A DNA stretch of 64,000 bases from Pricia mediterranea (GTDB lineage Bacteria; Bacteroidota; Bacteroidia; Flavobacteriales; Flavobacteriaceae). Shown piece after piece: positions 17,201-26,421 of this stretch. The notes under the pieces are model-generated. The model saw only the letters and a program-made list of their open reading frames with translations. It was not told the origin of the DNA and searched no databases. The stretch's first letter is position 1. The number at the start of each line of letters is the position of its first letter. A program made the translations under genes and the position numbers. Where the stretch lies: positions 1,920,501-1,984,500 of the forward strand of contig NZ_JAVTTP010000001.1 in the NCBI RefSeq assembly GCF_032248455.1. Direction: 5' to 3'.

Positions 17201-18979
17201 TTAATGACGGTTGATTTCCTTGAGGAAGACATCGGCATATTTTTCGAGCTTGGCCTGCCCTACTCCTGATACTTCTAGAAAACTGGCCTCATCGTAGGGC
17301 ATCTTTTCTTCCATATCCCTTAGACTGGCATCGCTAAAGACTACATAGGCGGGCACGTTCGCTTCCGTAGCGAGTCGCTGTCGCAGCAGCCGGAGCTTTT
17401 CGAAGAGCCCCGACGGCTTTGTTTTGGCCGTAAGCTCTTTTTTAGACTTGGATTTTTCCTTTTCCAAAACGGCCAAACGGATTTTTTTGCTCTCGAAAAG
17501 CACTTGTTTCGCCGACGGGGTAAGCGCAATTCGGGAACCTTCCCGAAAATTGATTTCCAGAATTCCCTGATTGAGCAATTGAATGACATATTGCTGCAAA
17601 TCGAGCCACGACACATCACTTATAGCGCCATAGGTCTTTATATTCTGATACCCCTTATCAAAGACCTGGGCGTTCCGGGCACCGCGCAGTACATCGACCA
17701 CCATGTTCATAGGCTCATTTTCTAGGAGACGGGTAACAGCGGAACAGATTTTCTGGGTCAATACGGTCCCGTCAAAATAGCGGGGCGGACGTTTGCAGAT
17801 ATCGCAGTTTCCGCAATCCTCATAAACCGGCTCGCCAAAATAATTCAGTAGGGCGATTCGTCGACAGCTAAGGGCCTCGGCGTATTGCTGCATCCGTTGG
17901 AGTTTAGCGTACTCGACCTCGGCATTGTCGTTTTCGGCGATAAAGCGGCGCAGTTGCATGATATCTCCATAGCTATAGAACAAGAGGGCGTGCGCAGGCA
18001 AGCCGTCCCGCCCGCTCCGGCCGATTTCCTGATAGTAGCCCTCCACATTTTTCGGAAGGTTGTGATGGATCACAAAGCGAACATTGCTCTTGTCGATACC
18101 CATTCCGAATGCGATGGTCGCCACGATAATCGGTACCCGGTCAGTAATAAAATCCTCCTGCACGGCGGACCGCTCTTCCGAGGACAGACCGGCATGATAA
18201 GCTTTGGCCAGAAAGCCGGAGTTCCGCAGCCGTTCGGCGATTTTTTCAGTGTTCTTACGGCTTAGGCAGTAGATGATACCACTTTCATCGGGGCGTTCGG
18301 TTAAAAAGTCGACAATTTTTTTAATACGGTCTTGGGCGGGGCGCACCTCTAAGAACAAGTTCGGCCGATCGAAAGAGGCCAAATGCCGGTTGGCATTGGG
18401 AATACTCAACTGGTCCACGATATCATCTTGGGTAGTCTTGTCCGCCGTGGCGGTAAGCGCCATCATCGGGACATCGGGGAAACGGGATTTCAGGTTTCCT
18501 AATTGGGTATAGGCCGGGCGAAAATCGTGTCCCCACGACGAAATACAGTGCGCCTCATCCACAGCGAACAGGCTGATTCGGATATCCTGAAAAACGGCAT
18601 CGAACTGATGGAGGCTTTCGGGAGCCACATAGAACAGTTTCAGTTCCCCGTTCCGCAGCGATTGCAGGGTTTCCTGTTGCACCTCGTACGCTTGGGAACT
18701 GTTGTAATAAGCCGCGGCCACCCCGTTAGCACGGAGCGCATCGACCTGATCTTTCATCAGGGCGATCAAGGGAGAAATCACCACCGCCGTACCTTCGGTC
18801 GCCAGGGCGGGCAATTGAAAACAGAGCGATTTTCCACCGCCTGTCGGCATAATGGCCATGACATCTTTTTTGGAGAGGATATCCGTCATTACGTCCAACT
18901 GGTTGGGTCGAAAGGCATGGTAACCGAAATGGGCTTTTAATAAAGGAAGGAGTTCTTCTTGTGCCGTGGTAGTTGTCAT
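17201..18979 (-). CDS. recQ: ATP-dependent DNA helicase RecQ (tail truncated)
   Basis: 592 residues. Superfamily 2 helicase motifs are all visible: [16 protein letters not shown] (Walker A), [19 protein letters not shown] (Walker B and aromatic loop), MALTATA, and motif [11 protein letters not shown] zinc-binding Cys set (SCRR..CGNCDIC) precedes the RQC winged helix, and an HRDC-like domain closes the protein ([20 protein letters not shown]). It unwinds DNA in recombination and repair. The frame ends at TAA 17201-17203, and a helix-turn-helix tail continues in frame beyond it, so the protein is probably shorter than its ancestor. Confidence 0.95.
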   Translation of the reverse strand: MTTTTAQEELLPLLKAHFGYHAFRPNQLDVMTDILSKKDVMAIMPTGGGKSLCFQLPALATEGTAVVISPLIALMKDQVDALRANGVAAAYYNSSQAYEVQQETLQSLRNGELKLFYVAPESLHQFDAVFQDIRISLFAVDEAHCISSWGHDFRPAYTQLGNLKSRFPDVPMMALTATADKTTQDDIVDQLSIPNANRHLASFDRPNLFLEVRPAQDRIKKIVDFLTERPDESGIIYCLSRKNTEKIAERLRNSGFLAKAYHAGLSSEERSAVQEDFITDRVPIIVATIAFGMGIDKSNVRFVIHHNLPKNVEGYYQEIGRSGRDGLPAHALLFYSYGDIMQLRRFIAENDNAEVEYAKLQRMQQYAEALSCRRIALLNYFGEPVYEDCGNCDICKRPPRYFDGTVLTQKICSAVTRLLENEPMNMVVDVLRGARNAQVFDKGYQNIKTYGAISDVSWLDLQQYVIQLLNQGILEINFREGSRIALTPSAKQVLFESKKIRLAVLEKEKSKSKKELTAKTKPSGLFEKLRLLRQRLATEANVPAYVVFSDASLRDMEEKMPYDEASFLEVSGVGQAKLEKYADVFLKEINRH

Positions 18980-19081
18980 AGTCGTAAAAATAAGGATTGC
19001 TCTAAAATTTCTATGCGGATGTCCATGGAGTTTTTCGCCTCCGTAGTCCTATCCCAACTACGTTTGGTAATGGAAATGGCT

Positions 19082-19607
19082 TCATTCCGATTTATAGCCC
19101 ATTCGTTTTCTTGGCACTTGGTTTTCGTTCTTTTTGAGAAGTTCATCCAGATAGTGATAAACTAGTCCAATGTCCTTGCCTTGACCCGAGAGACTCTTTT
19201 TGATTTCCTCGATTTCGAGTTTTATTGTTCGCGTATCCTCTGAAATCTGTCGTATTTTTGGTAAATACTCCAATTATTTGGATATTCACCTTGATAGCCT
19301 TTGGACTATTAAGTACGCTCGAAAGCATGGCAACGCCTTGTTCCATAAAAGCCATAGGTGCATGTCGTGTTCCTCCCCATCTTGAGGTGCCAATTTGGCT
19401 CCTCAAGATTTCATGTTCATTACTCTCCATTTCATACATAAAGTCTAGATAAAACCTTTCTAGGTTTCTACGAACCTGTCGCTTTAATTGTTTGATTTCT
19501 ACGCCGTATAGTTCAGCAAGGTCTTTGTCCAGCATAATTTTTTGTCCTCGAATCCAATAAATTTTACCCAAAATGACTTTCACAGGAATTTCAAGGTCCT
19601 CTTTCAT
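19082..19607 (-). pseudogene. ORF6N domain protein, frameshifted
   Basis: From ATG 19607 the frame encodes an ORF6N (KilA-N-related, phage-type DNA-binding) domain: KVILGKIYWIRGQKIMLDKDLAELYGV, RFYLDFMYEMES, AFMEQGVAMLSSVLNS. The family's usual coiled C-terminus (KIRQISEDTRTIKLEIEEIKK ... KRMGYKSE) is present in another frame and ends at 19082. The two frames join at a run of five T on the + strand (19255-19259); one base fewer restores the usual FTKIRQ junction. Either a real frameshift or a homopolymer sequencing error. Confidence 0.75.
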
Positions 19608-19712
19608 TTTATAGAGAATAGCTATGTAGCAGCGGCACCAGTTCTTACAGTATTGAATACATAGATTGCGGGCCACCTCGAAATTGGAGGTGGCCGCAAA
19701 ACTACATTCATC

Positions 19713-20045
19713 CTACTTCCCCAACATCAAAAGTTCGTTGCATTTGATTTCTGTGAAGTATCTCTTTTCACCTTCCTTGGTCTCGTAGGTGCGATGCATC
19801 AATTTTCCCTCGATCGCCACCTGCTTGCCCTTGGTGAGATAGCTTTCGACGATTTCGGCGGTCTTGCCCCAAGCGACAATGTTGTGCCATTGGGTATCCT
19901 CTACTTTTTCGCCTTTCGCGTTTTTGTAGTAGTCACTTGTAGCGATGGAAAACTTGGCCAGCTTGCTGCCATTTTCCAGGTCCATGATTTCCGGGTCCTG
20001 GCCCAGGTTGCCGATCAACTGTACTCTGTTCTTAATTGCGTTCAT
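19713..20045 (-). CDS. ssb: Single-stranded DNA-binding protein (short form)
   Basis: 110-residue OB-fold SSB: NRVQLIGNLGQDPEI, LAKFSIATSD, TQWHNIVAWGKTAE and KQVAIEGKL are typical core segments. It ends shortly after the fold (CNELLMLGK), lacking the long linker and acidic DDDIPF-type tip used by housekeeping SSB to recruit partners. It may be a second, specialised SSB. The gene is monocistronic with its own promoter and an upstream array of phased GTTTG repeats. Confidence 0.92.
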   Translation of the reverse strand: MNAIKNRVQLIGNLGQDPEIMDLENGSKLAKFSIATSDYYKNAKGEKVEDTQWHNIVAWGKTAEIVESYLTKGKQVAIEGKLMHRTYETKEGEKRYFTEIKCNELLMLGK

Positions 20046-20122
20046 AATAAACTGCTTTTATATCTGCCATGCAGCAGACGGGTTAGACATTCAAGCTATC
20101 AAACGTCTTTCGTTCGACAGGA

Positions 20123-20130
20123 CAAACATA
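20123..20130 (-). promoter_or_regulatory. Bacteroidota -7 promoter element of ssb
   Basis: On the minus strand TATGTTTG matches TAnnTTTG exactly, 78 bases upstream of the ssb start, giving a predicted transcript start near 20116. No convincing -33 TTTG is seen at the usual distance. Confidence 0.5.
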
Positions 20131-20173
20131 GAACCCCCTCCAACTTTTATTCGGTCGAGAAATAATTACTTTC

Positions 20174-20208
20174 GTTTGTAAATGTTTGTATGTGTTTGAA
20201 AACGTTTA
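20174..20208. promoter_or_regulatory. Phased GTTTG repeat array in the ssb upstream region
   Basis: GTTTG occurs at 20174, 20184 and 20194, followed by GTTTA at 20204: four copies with an exact 10-base period, i.e. on one face of the helix. The 343-base gap between ssb and the next gene otherwise contains an AT-rich stretch and a likely + strand -7 box (TATCTTAG, 20297-20304) for the M28 peptidase. The array is a plausible operator or bend sequence. Confidence 0.4.
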
Positions 20209-20388
20209 TATATCTAATTATCAATTATCTATCATAATACAGTATTGGTCGGGATGAAATAAAAGAAAACCAATCTGTCGAAAATTTATTTATTCCTATC
20301 TTAGTTCACAATTCTTTGATGACGCAAAATAGGGTTCAAACAAGCGACCATCCATCTTCATTTTTAATTTTCCAATGAATATACTATC

Positions 20389-21945
20389 ATGAAAAAACAT
20401 CTTTTCCACTGCCTCTTAACGCTTTTTATCTGCACCTCTTTTCTATCCGCCCAAACCTCCGACGAGGTAGTGGCGGCCATCCAAAAAGAAGCCACCGAAA
20501 ATTCCCAATTGGAACGGCTCGCCCATGAGTTGATGGATGTTATCGGACCGCGATTGGTGGGCACCCCGCAAATGGACCATGCCCATGAATGGGCCGTAGA
20601 AACGTTCCAGAAATGGGGCATTGAAGCCGAAAATGAGGAGTGGGGCAAATGGCGCGGCTGGAAAAGAGGCATTAGCCACATCGATATGCTCGAACCCCGG
20701 CTGGTCACACTAGACGGCATGCAATTGGCGTGGAGCCCCAGTACCGGTAAAAAAGGGGTTACGGCAAACCTGGTGACCCTGCCCTCGGTGTCCGATTCGT
20801 TGGAATTCGTTAAGTGGATGCCCTCCGTAAAAGGAAAATTTGTGATGGTCTCAATGGAACAGCCAACGGGAAGACCCGACGAAAACTGGAAAGAATACGC
20901 CACAGAGGAATCCTTTGAAAAAATGAAGGAGCAGCGTCAAGAAAAGGTGGATGCATGGCGGCAGAATTATAGGAACATGGGCTATACTCCCAGAAACATC
21001 AACAAGGCTTTAGAAGAGGCCGGCGCGGTCGGGATAATCCAATCCCGCTGGTCCGAAGGCTTCGGGGCGAACAAGATATTTGGCGCCAATACCAAAAAGA
21101 TTCCCGTTATTGACCTGTCCCTCGAAGATTACGGGATGCTTTATCGAATGGTGGAACACGGGACGGACCCTAAACTAAAAGTGGTCGCAGAATCAGAGGA
21201 ACTGGGCGAGGTGCCGACCTTCAACACCATCGCCACCATCCCCGGAACGGAGCTTCCCGATGAGTACATCATCCTTTCGGCGCATTTCGACTCCTGGGAC
21301 GGGGCCACCGGGGCGACCGATAACGGCACCGGAGCAATCACCATGCTCGAAGCGGCACGCATCCTGAAAAAGGTATATCCCAATCCGAAGCGGACCATCA
21401 TAGTGGGACTCTGGGGCAGTGAGGAACAGGGGCTCAACGGCTCCCGGGCCTATGTCGAAGACCATCCCGAAGTGGTGGACAATCTGCAAGCGCTTTTTAA
21501 TCAGGACAACGGTACCGGAAGGGTCGTCAGTATCACCGGTCAAGGCTTTTTGAACGCTTACGACTATATCGGACGTTGGCTTCAAACCGTTCCCGAAGAC
21601 ATCACCCAGCATATCGAAAGCTCGTTCCCGGGGTCTCCCGCCCGTGGAGGTTCGGATTACGCCTCCTTTGTAGCAGCCGGCGCACCGGCGTTCTCCCTGA
21701 GTTCGTTAAGCTGGGATTATTGGAACTATACTTGGCACACGAATTTGGACACCTACGACAAGATTGTTTTTGACGATGTGCGCAACAACGCCATCTTAAC
21801 CGCTATTTTGGCCTATCAGGCGAGCGAAGACCCCGAAAGGACATCGCGGGAAAAAGCCGTTCTAGGCGTGGATTCCAGAACAGGCGAGCAACAAACTTGG
21901 CCCGAAGTAAGGTCGCCCGAACGGGCAGGGATGCTGGAAGACTAG
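20389..21945 (+). CDS. Secreted M28 family metallopeptidase with PA-like region
   Basis: 518 residues with a signal peptide (HLFHCLLTLFICTSFLSAQ). After a protease-associated-like region (about 130-280) comes the M28 core: SAHFDSWDGATGATDNGTGA supplies zinc-ligand His/Asp, WGSEEQGLNGS the catalytic Glu pair, and a late WHTNLDTYDK a further His. The layout fits carboxypeptidase Q/aminopeptidase-type enzymes that trim peptides in the periplasm or outside the cell. A -7-like TATCTTAG lies at 20297-20304; the gene appears monocistronic. Confidence 0.9.
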   Translation: MKKHLFHCLLTLFICTSFLSAQTSDEVVAAIQKEATENSQLERLAHELMDVIGPRLVGTPQMDHAHEWAVETFQKWGIEAENEEWGKWRGWKRGISHIDMLEPRLVTLDGMQLAWSPSTGKKGVTANLVTLPSVSDSLEFVKWMPSVKGKFVMVSMEQPTGRPDENWKEYATEESFEKMKEQRQEKVDAWRQNYRNMGYTPRNINKALEEAGAVGIIQSRWSEGFGANKIFGANTKKIPVIDLSLEDYGMLYRMVEHGTDPKLKVVAESEELGEVPTFNTIATIPGTELPDEYIILSAHFDSWDGATGATDNGTGAITMLEAARILKKVYPNPKRTIIVGLWGSEEQGLNGSRAYVEDHPEVVDNLQALFNQDNGTGRVVSITGQGFLNAYDYIGRWLQTVPEDITQHIESSFPGSPARGGSDYASFVAAGAPAFSLSSLSWDYWNYTWHTNLDTYDKIVFDDVRNNAILTAILAYQASEDPERTSREKAVLGVDSRTGEQQTWPEVRSPERAGMLED

Positions 21946-22168
21946 TTCAAGGTGGATGCTAAACGGTCAAAACCGACCCCTTATCGAGTAAAATTCCGTT
22001 TATAAACGTTTAGGCAGTACTTTGGGGGAAACCTGGGAGAAAAATGTCATGACCAAAGGCTTTACCCCGCTGCCGGTCTGTCGGGATGTGACCAAAACGA
22101 GCGGGTCGTTCTAGAGAGGCCCAAGGCGACGGCGACCATCAGTGCAAAACCTACCAAATAGTATACCC

Positions 22169-22519
22169 GTGAAAAAAAAGTGCGAGGAATGCGGTATTGA
22201 AATCCGGGGCCGGGCGGACAAGAAGTTCTGCTCCGATCATTGCCGTAACGCCTACCACAACAAGGTCAACAAAAACAGCAAGAATTTAATCCGTAACGTT
22301 AACAACAAGCTTCGCAAGAACTATCGTATCTTGGACGGTTTTTCGCTAAGGGACGGCAAGACCCGGACCACGCGTAAAAAACTCTGGGACAAAGGCTTCG
22401 ACTTCGAGTTCGTCACCAACCTTTACACCACAAAGAAAGGAACAATCTATTATTTCGTCTATGATTTGGGCTATCTGCCGTTGGACAACGATTATTATAT
22501 GATTGTAAAACGGGAGTAA
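22169..22519 (+). CDS. Small zinc-ribbon protein
   Basis: 116 residues from GTG 22169, so that the protein begins MKKKCEECG; an earlier GTG at 22142 adds only a non-conserved leader. Four Cys (CEECG ... FCSDHC) form a zinc ribbon, followed by RNAYHNKVNK, a basic helix (VNNKLRKNYRILDG) and a beta-rich end (GTIYYFVYDLGYLPLDNDYY). This small protein is widespread in Flavobacteria; RNA or DNA binding is plausible, the function unknown. It ends ahead of a strong bidirectional terminator. Confidence 0.82.
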   Translation: MKKKCEECGIEIRGRADKKFCSDHCRNAYHNKVNKNSKNLIRNVNNKLRKNYRILDGFSLRDGKTRTTRKKLWDKGFDFEFVTNLYTTKKGTIYYFVYDLGYLPLDNDYYMIVKRE

Positions 22520-22585
22520 TGCCTCGCCACAACCGCCACAAAAAAGAATCATATTCGTCCAGAAAATAAAATCCCCTTCACCCAT

Positions 22586-22619
22586 AAAAAAATGCTTTCC
22601 GTGCGGAAAGCATTTTTTT
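22586..22619. terminator. Bidirectional rho-independent terminator
   Basis: A perfect inverted repeat (AAAAAAATGCTTTCC / GGAAAGCATTTTTTT) with loop GTGC. The A and T tracts on both sides let it serve the zinc-ribbon gene on + and the CBS gene on -. Confidence 0.9.
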
Positions 22620-22658
22620 ATGGTTTATGACGCAATTCACAATTTGAAAGCAAGTCAA

Positions 22659-23126
22659 TTACCAATTTTGTCCGCTTAGCTTGAGTGCTGCAATCACGAC
22701 ATCTTTTCTACTGATTTGGCCAATTATGAGTCCGTCTTGCATAACGGGAAGTCTTCTTCGATTGTGTGCGTCAAATACATTGGCCGCATCGAATATGCTC
22801 ATATCATGCGGGATGGTCTCCACTTCCTTGGTCATAAATTTTTTTACTTCCGAATCCAAAATAGGCTGATTGAAATACCGGCTTTCGGAAATGGTCTTCA
22901 TACAATCGGCTTCCGAGATGATACCCACCAAGAATCCGCTATCGTCCAATACCGGACCTCCGGAAATGTTATGTTTCAAAAAGAGTTCCATGACCTCCAG
23001 AATACACTGATCCGGTCTAAAGGTTACCAGGTTTCGGGTCATGTAATCGGTTACCAAAATCGGGGCCTTGTACTCTTTCTTCGTGGTTGTCTTGGCCCTC
23101 GGCCCCATAAAGCTCTTGATTCCCAT
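22659..23126 (-). CDS. Two-CBS-domain protein
   Basis: 155 residues containing two CBS domains: DYMTRNLVTFRPDQCILEVM...GGPVLDDSGFLVGIISEAD, and KFMTKEVETIPHDMSIFDAA...RRLPVMQDGLIIGQISRKDV. CBS pairs bind adenosine nucleotides and sense energy state; as a stand-alone protein it is likely a regulator of an unknown partner. Monocistronic, with a -7-like TATCTTTA (minus strand, 23153-23160) upstream and the shared terminator downstream. Confidence 0.92.
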   Translation of the reverse strand: MGIKSFMGPRAKTTTKKEYKAPILVTDYMTRNLVTFRPDQCILEVMELFLKHNISGGPVLDDSGFLVGIISEADCMKTISESRYFNQPILDSEVKKFMTKEVETIPHDMSIFDAANVFDAHNRRRLPVMQDGLIIGQISRKDVVIAALKLSGQNW

Positions 23127-23152
23127 ATCGATTTGGTTTTTGCGTTAATCAC

Positions 23153-23160
23153 TAAAGATA
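23153..23160 (-). promoter_or_regulatory. -7 promoter element of the CBS gene
   Basis: Minus-strand TATCTTTA matches TAnnTTTG at 7 of 8 positions, 26 bases upstream of the ATG at 23126. Confidence 0.4.
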
Positions 23161-23177
23161 GGTAAAATTTCGACAGG

Positions 23178-23211
23178 TTTGGTAAAAAACCATTTCCCTA
23201 TTGTAAATTTG
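23178..23211 (+). promoter_or_regulatory. Bacteroidota promoter of the membrane M28 peptidase
   Basis: TTTG at 23178-23181 and TAAATTTG at 23204-23211 match the -33 and -7 consensus with 22 bases between. Transcription near 23217 leaves a leader of about 40 bases to ATG 23257 and excludes a start at 23179. Confidence 0.65.
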
Positions 23212-23256
23212 TTAACCTACCTTTCTATTGTAACCAACCAAGACGTATCATCTCCG

Positions 23257-25539
23257 ATGAAAAAATTCGCTTCCGTTGTATCGCTTCTCCTTATTGTATC
23301 GGCCGTTTTCTGGAGTTTTCATTCCGCCATGCCCGTTTACAACAGCGACGCGGACGTTGCCGATACCCTATTTTCTACGGACAGGGCCTTGACACATGTG
23401 AAAATGATATCCCAAAAGCCCCATGCGGTGGGCTTTCCGGCCCACGAACAGGTGCGGGACTACATTGTTTCCGAATTAGAGAAAATGGGACTGAAAATCC
23501 GCGTACAAAAGGGATATACGGCCGGCGACTGGGCCAATTTGAGCAAGGTGGAGAATATTTTGGCCAGAATCGAGGGAAGCGGCGATGGCAAGGCCCTACT
23601 TTTACTTTCGCATTACGACAGCAATCCACATTCATCCTTGGGCGCCAGTGATGCCGGCAGCGGGGTCGCTACTATCTTGGAAAGTGTTCGGGCGTTTCTT
23701 TCAACGGGCAAAAAATCGAAGAACGATATTATCATCCTTATTTCCGATGCGGAGGAATTGGGACTCAACGGTGCGCAGCTCTTCGTCGATGAACACCAAT
23801 GGGCAGAGGAAGTCGGACTCGTACTGAATTTTGAGGCCCGGGGAAGCGGCGGGCCCAGTTACGCTTTCATTGAAACGAACCGGGGCAACCAAAATTTGTT
23901 GAGGGAGTTTATAGCGGCGAATCCCGAGTACCCGATGGCCAATTCACTGTATTACAGTATCTACAAGATGTTGCCGAACGATACCGACCTGACCGTTTTT
24001 AGAAAGGATCGGGATATCGACGGCTTCAACTTTGCCTTTATCGATGACCACTTCGATTACCATACGGCCCAGGACACCTATGAACGGCTAGACCGAAATA
24101 CCTTGGCGCATCAGGGCAGCTACCTAATGCCGCTGCTCCACCATTTTAGCGATGCCGGCCTGGACCATCTTAAAAGTCTGAACGATTTCGTGTATTTCAA
24201 CATCCCTTTTTTTGGAATGGTCTCTTATCCCTTCGAGTGGATCTGGCCGATGACCGTCATTGCCGTCGTTCTCTTTATAGCGCTGACCATCTATGGCTTC
24301 CGTCGAAAGCGCTTACGATTTCGCGGGATTGCGGTCGGTTTTCTTCCCTTGCCGCTCAGCCTTGCCATCAACGGACTGGTCGGTTTCTACGCCTGGCCCG
24401 GGTTGAAGTGGCTCTATCCCGGGTATCAAGACATGCTGCACGGCTTTCCCTATAACGGGCACACCTACATTATCGCTTTTGTACTGTTTGCCGTGGCGGT
24501 CTGTTTCGGCATATACTATAAATTTCGAAAAGTCGCAGTGGCCGACCTGCTGTTCGCCCCCCTAGCCCTTTGGCTATTATTGTGCGGTGTGTTGGCGGCC
24601 TACCTTCAGGGGGCGAGTTTCGTTATCGTACCCGTATTCGCTTTGCTGGCTGCTTGGTACGTTGCCTTGAACCAGGAGCGACCGAACCCGTACTTGATGG
24701 TGTTTTTAGCACTTCCGGCCATTTGGCTGTTCAGTCCGTTAACCGAGGGATTTGTAGTGGGATTGGGACTAAAAATGCTGGTGGCCTCTACCCTATTGAC
24801 CACGCTTACTTTTTTTCTTCTGCTTCCGGTTTTTGGCTTTTACGGAAACAAGAAGTCCCTCGCTTATCTGGCTTTGGTTCTTTTCTTCGGATGTATGGTT
24901 TCCGCCCACTTCGACTCGGGTTTCGATGCCGATAATGCCAAACCCAGCAGTTTGGTCTATGTGCTGGATGAGGATAAAAACTCCGCCCAATGGGCGACTT
25001 ACGACCATGTACTGATCGATTGGAACGAAACTTTTTTGGCCTCGGAGAAACTGGCTGTCGAAGCAGGAAACTATCCTATCCTGAACAGCAAGTATGGATT
25101 GGGCTTCAGCTATGTGGCCGGGGCGCCGATCAGGGAAATAAAAGGCCCATCCATAAAAAAGACCAGCGACACCATAATCGGAAACAAGCGGCTGCTTGAA
25201 ATAGAGATTGTCCCACAACGCCATGTCAATCGGCTCGAAATATTTACCAACGCGGCAGATATCGTGTCCGCCACGGTGAACGGCATACCCCTCTCCCCCT
25301 ATTTCCTGGCCGAGCGGACAACCGATAGACTGGTCACCCACTACATCAGCGACAACGATTCGACGAAGCTGCAACTGACCCTCCCAAAAAACGAACGATT
25401 GAAGCTTACGTTTTACGAGGCATCCAACGACCTTTTGGAAAGCCCGCTTTTTCAGGTTCCCAAGCGGCCGGAGAACAGTATTCCGATGCCGTTTGTGCTG
25501 AACGATGCAATCGTTACGGTTCGGACAATAGGATTTTAG
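23257..25539 (+). CDS. Membrane M28 metallopeptidase (endoplasmic aminopeptidase-like)
   Basis: 760 residues from ATG 23257. An N-terminal anchor (FASVVSLLLIVSAVFWSF) precedes the M28 domain: LLLSHYDSNPHSSLGASDAGSGVA, ISDAEELGLNGAQLF with the Glu pair, and DDHFDYHTAQDTYERL with the late His. From about residue 330 six to eight transmembrane helices follow, then a beta-rich C-terminal domain. This M28-plus-membrane architecture resembles ERMP1/Fxna-type enzymes. It probably degrades peptides at the cell surface or periplasm. Monocistronic. Confidence 0.9.
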   Translation: MKKFASVVSLLLIVSAVFWSFHSAMPVYNSDADVADTLFSTDRALTHVKMISQKPHAVGFPAHEQVRDYIVSELEKMGLKIRVQKGYTAGDWANLSKVENILARIEGSGDGKALLLLSHYDSNPHSSLGASDAGSGVATILESVRAFLSTGKKSKNDIIILISDAEELGLNGAQLFVDEHQWAEEVGLVLNFEARGSGGPSYAFIETNRGNQNLLREFIAANPEYPMANSLYYSIYKMLPNDTDLTVFRKDRDIDGFNFAFIDDHFDYHTAQDTYERLDRNTLAHQGSYLMPLLHHFSDAGLDHLKSLNDFVYFNIPFFGMVSYPFEWIWPMTVIAVVLFIALTIYGFRRKRLRFRGIAVGFLPLPLSLAINGLVGFYAWPGLKWLYPGYQDMLHGFPYNGHTYIIAFVLFAVAVCFGIYYKFRKVAVADLLFAPLALWLLLCGVLAAYLQGASFVIVPVFALLAAWYVALNQERPNPYLMVFLALPAIWLFSPLTEGFVVGLGLKMLVASTLLTTLTFFLLLPVFGFYGNKKSLAYLALVLFFGCMVSAHFDSGFDADNAKPSSLVYVLDEDKNSAQWATYDHVLIDWNETFLASEKLAVEAGNYPILNSKYGLGFSYVAGAPIREIKGPSIKKTSDTIIGNKRLLEIEIVPQRHVNRLEIFTNAADIVSATVNGIPLSPYFLAERTTDRLVTHYISDNDSTKLQLTLPKNERLKLTFYEASNDLLESPLFQVPKRPENSIPMPFVLNDAIVTVRTIGF

Positions 25540-25660
25540 GAGGTTCTTACCTACTCTCCATCCTACAGTCGCGTCAAGGCCCTATCTCTTCCTTGAACAG
25601 AAAAGAAAAGTGAGACTGGCCAAAGAATCAAAAAACAAATCAATAAATTTGACCTTAAGC

Positions 25661-25677
25661 CCGAAGACTTCGGTTTT
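25661..25677 (+). terminator. Weak terminator-like hairpin
   Basis: CCGAAGACTTCGG folds back on itself and is followed by TTTT, 122 bases after the M28 gene. An exact TAAATTTG lies just upstream at 25644-25651. The 211-base gap holds nothing else I recognise. Confidence 0.3.
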
Positions 25678-25750
25678 CAAAATCGACTGACTATCATTAA
25701 ATTGAAGTTAGTCAAGATTTGAGAAACAGCAGTAAAAATCAAACTATCTA

Positions 25751-26257
25751 ATGATTGAAAACTGGATTACCATAATTCTATCGAGTGCTATAGTTTCTGC
25801 AATAACTTCAGGATTAATTACATACTATATAGAGAAAAGAAAGTATAGTCAAGAATATTGGAAAATAACAATTGGTAAAAGGTTGGAAACATATGATATG
25901 ATAGAAAAAGTATTGACCTATTTTCAATCGACTCACTTTGTCGACAAACATCCTTGCCATTTAGCTTTCCTAAATTTGGACACATTTAATAGTGCTCAAA
26001 CTGAGATTGCAACAGTTAGCTGGAAAAGAAACTGGATTTCCTCAAGATTGTACAAAAAAATAATTGACTTAAATCGACTTTTATATGACTTTGATCTATC
26101 TGAGGAAAATTCAGAAACATATAATATTTCCAAGTTTGGTGTAAAAAACTATTCTAAAATCGCTGAAATAAGAGATGAAATGATAAAAATAATGGCTGAA
26201 GATTATAAAGACATGCCAGAAGTGAAAAGCTTTTTTAAAAGTAAAATAAAGGGATAA
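25751..26257 (+). CDS. Low-GC membrane-anchored protein of unknown function
   Basis: 168 residues: one N-terminal transmembrane helix (WITIILSSAIVSAITSGLITY), then a cytosolic helical part rich in Lys, Tyr and Ile. Base composition is strikingly AT-rich compared with neighbours on either side, and codons are A/T-ending, which suggests recent acquisition. No motif recognised. It resembles orphan single-gene cassettes frequent in Flavobacteria accessory DNA. The following 164 bases carry no gene. Confidence 0.7.
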   Translation: MIENWITIILSSAIVSAITSGLITYYIEKRKYSQEYWKITIGKRLETYDMIEKVLTYFQSTHFVDKHPCHLAFLNLDTFNSAQTEIATVSWKRNWISSRLYKKIIDLNRLLYDFDLSEENSETYNISKFGVKNYSKIAEIRDEMIKIMAEDYKDMPEVKSFFKSKIKG

Positions 26258-26421
26258 AAGCTTTGCACAATAACTAAGTATATGACGACCGCTAGGCCAA
26301 CGCTACATAATTCGTTGACTGATCCGGAATTTGCGGCTAAGCGGGAAATCGAGGGTAACCCAGAGCCAACAGCCTGAACTCAATAATCAGTACTAATTAC
26401 CTTGTACCCTTAACAAGCACT

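Noticed and set aside
24793-25374. Minus-strand open frame inside the membrane M28 peptidase
   Set aside because: Shadow of the peptidase's C-terminal domain; composition atypical of protein and no context.
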